Source of the DNA: JAICYJ01 sp963766445
Lineage (GTDB): Bacteria > Actinomycetota > Thermoleophilia > Gaiellales > JAICJC01
Assembly: GCA_963766445.1 (NCBI GenBank)
Contig: CAVXZW010000029.1
Location: 62,001 to 126,000, forward strand
Reading direction: 5' to 3'
DNA: 64,000 nt
Part shown: in pieces, positions 60,201 to 64,000 of the stretch
Layout of the letters: every line of letters begins with the position of its first letter
Numbering within the stretch: position 1 is the stretch's first letter
Translations under genes and position numbers: made by a program
Notes under the pieces: model-generated
What the model was told of the DNA's origin: nothing
The model's input: only the letters and a program-made list of their open reading frames with translations
Database searches by the model: none

Positions 60201-61901
60201 TCAAGCTCCTTCCTGAAGGATCGCCTGAGCCCGTTCAGGCGCATCCCGCACACTCGTCGAGATCTGCTCGCGCCCCCTGCGAGCCTGAAGGTCGACCGTG
60301 CCCTCCGACACGGTGCGCTTGCCGATCGTGAGTCGCACCGGTGCGCCGATCAGCTCGGCGTCGGCGAACTTCACACCCGGGCTGACGTCGCGGTCGTCGA
60401 ACAGCACCGAGGTGCCGCCCGCCGTGAGCTGACGCTCCAGCTCCTCTGCGACCGCGAACTGCTCGGAGCCGGCGTCGCCGATCACGACCATGTGAGCCTG
60501 GAAGGGTGCGATCGACGCGGGCCAGATCATGCCCTTGTCGTCATGCCCCTGTTCGATCGCCGCAGCCATGATCCTCGCCAATCCGATTCCGTAGCTTCCC
60601 ATCACGATGGGCTGCGCTTGCCCTGACTCATCCAGGTATGTCGCGTTCAACGGCGCCGAGTACTTGGTGCCGAGCTTGAATATATTCCCAATTTCGATCA
60701 CGCGCTCAATCCGGAGCGTGCCGTCGCAGCTCGGGACACCCCTCGCCGTCACGCACCTCGCGCAGGTCCGCGAACTCGGGCATGTAGTCGCGTCCGGCCT
60801 CCACGCCCAGCAGATGGAAGCCGGTGCGGTTGGCGCCGGACACGTACTGGCCCTCGCGCAAGCGCCTCGTCGGCGATCACCCGCGTGCCCACGCCGACCG
60901 GCCCGATCGAGCCGGGCTCGGCGCCAAACGTGGCAACGATCTCCTCCGGCGTGGCCGGCCGGTACTCGCCGCCCAGCGCCTTGGTCGCCTTCAGCTCGTG
61001 CATGCGATCGTCACCGCGGACCAGCATCAGCACGACCTCGCCGTCCCTGGACAGCACCATCGCCTTGGCGGTGGCCGCCTCGTCGATCCCGAGCTGGCCG
61101 GCCAGCGCCTCGATCGTGGTCGCACCCGGCGTCTCGATCTCCTTCGGCGCTTCCAGGCGTTCCGGGAACTGCGGCGTGCGCGGCCGCGAGCGGGCCAGCT
61201 CCACGTTGGCCGCGTAGTCGCAGCTCGAGCACAGCGCGACCTCGTCCTCCCCCGCGCTGCTCGGCGCCATGAACTCGTGCGCGCCCAGCCCGCCCATCAT
61301 GCCCACGTCGGACTCGACCATCCAGTACTCGAGCCCGCAGCGGTCGTAGATGCGCTTGTAGACCTCGATGTGGCGCTGGTAGCTCGCCTCCAGGCCCTCC
61401 TCGTCGCGGTCGAGGCTGTAGGAGTCCTTCATGATGAACTCGCGGGTGCGCAGGATGCCGCTCTTGGGCCGCGGCTCGTCCCGCTCCTTGAGTCTGGATG
61501 TGGTACCAGATCTGCGGCAACTCCTTGTAGGAGCGGATCTCGCGGGAGGCGTGGAAGGTGACGCACTCCTCGTGGGTCATCGCCAGCGCGTAGTGCTTCC
61601 CGGAGGAGTCGGTCAGCTTGTAGAGCTGCTCGATGTCCCAGCGGCCGGTGCGCTGCCACAGCTCGGCCGGGTTGAGGACGGGCATCAGCATCTCCTGGCC
61701 GATCGTGTCCATCTCCTCGCGAATGATGTTGTCGATCTGCCGCATCACCCGCCAGCCCAGCGGCAGGTAGGTGTAGAGCCCGGATCCGACCTGCCGGATG
61801 AAGCCGCCGCGCACCAGCAGCTTGTGGCTGATCGCCTCCGCGTCGGTCGGATCGTCCTTGAGCGTCGGGATCAGGAGCTGTGAGCCGCGTACGCCGCTCA
61901 C
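60201..61901 (-). CDS. proS: Prolyl-tRNA synthetase (three insertions)
   Basis: A bacterial-type class II synthetase of about 566 residues. Motif 1 region: GGFIRQVGSGLYTYLPLGWR; motif 2 region: YALAMTHEECVTFHASREI. The frame breaks near 61493 (before KERDEPRPKSGI). The YbaK-like editing insertion has IDEAATAKAMVLSRDGEVV. Breaks near 60860 (before EGQYVSGANRTGF) and 60738 (before SCDGTLRIERV) follow. Motif 3 is IVMGSYGIGLARIMAA, then the anticodon-binding domain. tRNA-Pro lies 1.6 kb away. Confidence 0.95.
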
Positions 61902-63321
61902 CGGGCGGCGGCTGCCTTGGCGCGGGGCTTGGCCGGCGGCAGGTGGATCGGGCGCCCGAGCGCGACCAGGGCCGCCTCCTTGACCGCCTCGGCCAGCGTC
62001 GGGTGCGCGGCCATCGAATCGCCGATCGTCTCGATCGTTGCCTCGGCAGACAGCCCCACCACGCCCGCGTTGACCAGCTCAGTGGCCTGCGGGCCGACGA
62101 CCACGAGGCCCAGCAGCTCGCCGTAGCGGTTCTCGTGGATGGTCTTCACCCATCCGGTCTTCTCGGCGTACATCTGGGCGCGGGCGTTGGCCGAGAACGG
62201 CATCCGCCCGACGGAGACCTCGTCGCCGTGCTGCTCGCGCGCCTGGGCCTCGGTCAGCCCCACGCCCGCCACCTCCGGGTCGGTGTAGATGCAGCGCGGG
62301 ACGGCGGTGTAGTCGATCTCCGCCTCATGGCCGGTGGCGTTCTCGGCCGCCACCTCGCCCTCGCGGAACGACGTGTGGGCCAGCTGAAAGCGGCCGGCCA
62401 CGTCGCCGGCGGCGAACATGTGCGGCACGTTCGTGCGCATCGCCAGGTCGGTCTCGATGCCCTTGCGGGGGTCGAAGGCCGACGCCGGCCTGCTCGAGGC
62501 CGATGTTGGCAACGTTCGGCCCGCGACCGGTGGCGACCAGCACCAGGTCGGCGGCCACCTGGCCGGCCGTGCCGTCGGAGGACTCGAAGTGCAGGACGGC
62601 CTCGTCTCCGTGCTCGATGCGGGTCGCACGTGCGCCCAGGTGCATGGTGATGCCACGCTTCTTGAAGGCCCGGCTGAGCTCCTTGGCTGCGTCGGCATCC
62701 TCGGCCGGGATCAGGCTGTCCAGCATCTCGACGATCGTGACCTCGCTGCCGAAGTGCTGCAGGATCGAGGCGAACTCGACGCCGATCACGCCGCCGCCCA
62801 GGATCGCGGCCCGGGCCGGCACCTGCTCGACCTCGAGCAACCTGGTCGAGTCGACGCAGAGCGGCCCGTCGATGCCGTCCACCGGCGGGCTCAGCGCGTG
62901 CGAGCCGGTCGCGATGATGGCCTGCTTGAACGAGACGTCCTCCCCACCCTCGACCGCGATCGTGTTCGCGTCCTTGAAGCTGCCGCGGCCGGTGACGACC
63001 TCGATGCCGTTTGCCTTGACGACGCCGGTGATGCCGTTGACGAGGCCGCCGACGATCGTCTCCTTGTTCTTCTGGGTGGTCGCGAAATCGAGCTCGACGC
63101 CCGACACGTTGACGCCCAGCTGCGCGAACGTGCTGGCTCGCGTCCTTCAAGGCGTGCGCGGTCTGCACCCAGGTCTTGGTCGGGATGCAGCCGACGGTGA
63201 TGCAGGTGCCGCCGACCCGCGCCTGCTCGATCATGACCACCTGCGCGCCCAGCTGGGCAGCCCGGATGGCAGCGGGGTATCCGCCGGGGCCTCCGCCCAG
63301 GACGACAACATCACACTCCAT
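61898..63321 (-). CDS. lpdA: Dihydrolipoyl dehydrogenase, E3 (two insertions)
   Basis: The FAD flavoprotein of 2-oxoacid dehydrogenase or glycine-cleavage complexes. MECDVVVLGGGPGGYPAAIR is the FAD loop and GGTCITVGCIPTKTW the redox disulfide. An extra base near 63132 precedes the middle frame with the NAD loop AAILGGGVIGVEFASILQHF. Another near 62489 precedes FDPRKGIETDLAM. AAGDVAGRFQLAHTS and the active-site HPTLAEAV (His-Glu pair) follow, and the tail is basic. About 473 residues. It overlaps the proS start by 4 nt. Confidence 0.94.
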
Positions 63322-63466
63322 CGGGCTCCACTCCTCAATCGGTCGGTCGACGTGCGAGGGGATCGTATCTCAGGCGAAGGGGACTGCCCGCGGACACCGT
63401 ATGGCGTGCTACGCCCGTGCAACGACAGGTCACGATCCGGCGCCGGTGTGCCGGCAACCCGGGGTC

Positions 63467-63504
63467 GGTGTTTGACACCGGTAAGGCGCTGTTTCGCTCA
63501 ACCA
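63467..63504 (+). repeat. Dispersed intergenic repeat, copy B
   Basis: GGTGTTTGACACC (63467-63479), 11 nt, then GTTTCGCTCAACCA (63491-63504). It is the inverted counterpart of 36824-36860, with both blocks identical. It lies in the 290-bp gap between lpdA and the hydrolase, which shows no gene. Confidence 0.7.
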
Positions 63505-63576
63505 CGCGGTATCGCTGTCACGCGGCGTCGCAACGACTGTCCGGCTGGCGTCACGAAACGCCACGGCCGCGCGAGC

Positions 63577-63589
63577 GGTGTTTGACACC
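63577..63589 (+). repeat. Third copy of the GGTGTTTGACACC block
   Basis: Identical 13-mer 110 bp after the one at 63467, in the same orientation, without the GTTTCGCTCAACCA block. It is itself a GGTGT-TTG-ACACC dyad. Confidence 0.65.
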
Positions 63590-63612
63590 TCCCGCCCCGG
63601 CCGGTGGAGGCC

Positions 63613-64000
63613 TCAGGCCTCGTCGCCGGCCAGCCACGACCGCAGCAGCGCCGCCGTCTCGTCGAACGCGTCCCAGTAGACCATGTGCCCGGCCTCGAGG
63701 CCCTGCACGGTCAGCCGGTCGCCGAGGTCGCGCTCGAGCGCGTCCACCAGCGCCGGCCCGACCATGCCGTCGTGCAGTGCCGGCACCAGCAGCAGCTCGC
63801 CGCCGAACCCGTCCAGCGCCGCGGGCGGCCGCGCCATCTCGCTCCAGGCCGTGACCACCGTCGAACGGCAGTAGCGCAGGCGATAACGCCCGTCCTCGCC
63901 GCGCTCGAGCGCCTCATCCAGGTCGGCCTCCACGAACGGCAGCGCCTGCGGCGGCCGCCCCTCGGCCCGCGCCGCCCGGCGCCTCCGCCTCGCTGGCCCA
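63613..64000 (-). CDS. Alpha/beta hydrolase, C-terminal part (partial)
   Basis: The gene runs off the right edge. The visible end has LLLVPALHDGMVGPALVDAL, with the usual acid-residue strand, and the catalytic histidine in LEAGHMVYWDAFDETAALL, then RSWLAGDEA. The nucleophile elbow lies outside the window. The longest clear frame starts at 63933; the bases beyond it may contain another frame error. Confidence 0.7.
   Translation of the reverse strand, partial: GPARRRRRAARAEGRPPQALPFVEADLDEALERGEDGRYRLRYCRSTVVTAWSEMARPPAALDGFGGELLLVPALHDGMVGPALVDALERDLGDRLTVQGLEAGHMVYWDAFDETAALLRSWLAGDEA

Overview
The window is very GC-rich chromosomal DNA from a bacterium that is most likely an actinobacterium of the Thermoleophilia type (Solirubrobacterales/Gaiellales-like). 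This rests on gene content and order (dapB, dapA, rnj, ftsK, rodZ, cinA, recA, recX, rny, miaB, miaA, dapF, hflX; murT-gatD; FHA-FtsR-RsiG-like), an actinobacterial-type SOS box in front of recA, and many start codons placed about 6 nt after a -10 hexamer, which predicts leaderless mRNAs. I could not run a taxonomic search.

Layout. 1-15 kb: end of an M16 peptidase, lysine/DAP genes dapB and dapA, RNase J, FtsK, a RodZ-like protein, CinA, SOS-controlled recA with recX, a SIMPL-domain protein and RNase Y. 15-21 kb: a secreted protein, an OmpR-type two-component system, a macro-domain protein, and a MerR regulator with an MFS exporter. 21-29 kb: metallo-beta-lactamase-fold protein, miaB, miaA, dapF, a dapL-like aminotransferase, hflX, dut and a Nudix hydrolase. 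With dapA and dapB this gives most of a DapL-type route to meso-DAP. 29-36 kb: murT/gatD for peptidoglycan amidation, an HNH-repeat DNA-binding protein, the primary sigma factor and two paralogous flippase-like membrane proteins. 35.7-44.5 kb: a cyclic-di-GMP neighbourhood (degenerate GGDEF, HD-GYP, intact GGDEF, and a small protein matching the RsiG anti-sigma c-di-GMP motif at four of five positions), a large coiled-coil protein, a candidate small RNA, apt, an FtsR-like MerR protein and an FHA protein. 44.6-51.7 kb: a GDP-mannose pyrophosphorylase with a catalytically degenerate phosphomannomutase half, pgsA, alkA, EamA and small membrane or unknown proteins. 51.9-58.65 kb: a GT-C-like membrane protein, then a gene-poor, hairpin-rich stretch ending at tRNA-Pro(GGG), which may be a decayed island. 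58.7-64 kb: ECF sigma and anti-sigma, an XRE protein, proS, an E3 lipoamide dehydrogenase and the end of an alpha/beta hydrolase.

Reading-frame quality. Many conserved genes are broken by single-base changes. At almost every backbone junction I resolved, deleting ONE surplus base restores the family-typical protein. This points to insertion-biased sequencing or assembly error rather than natural decay. In the putative island the lesions differ: one-base losses, a dinucleotide step and an exact 17-bp tandem duplication. Coordinates for broken genes span the whole inferred gene, and each entry says so.
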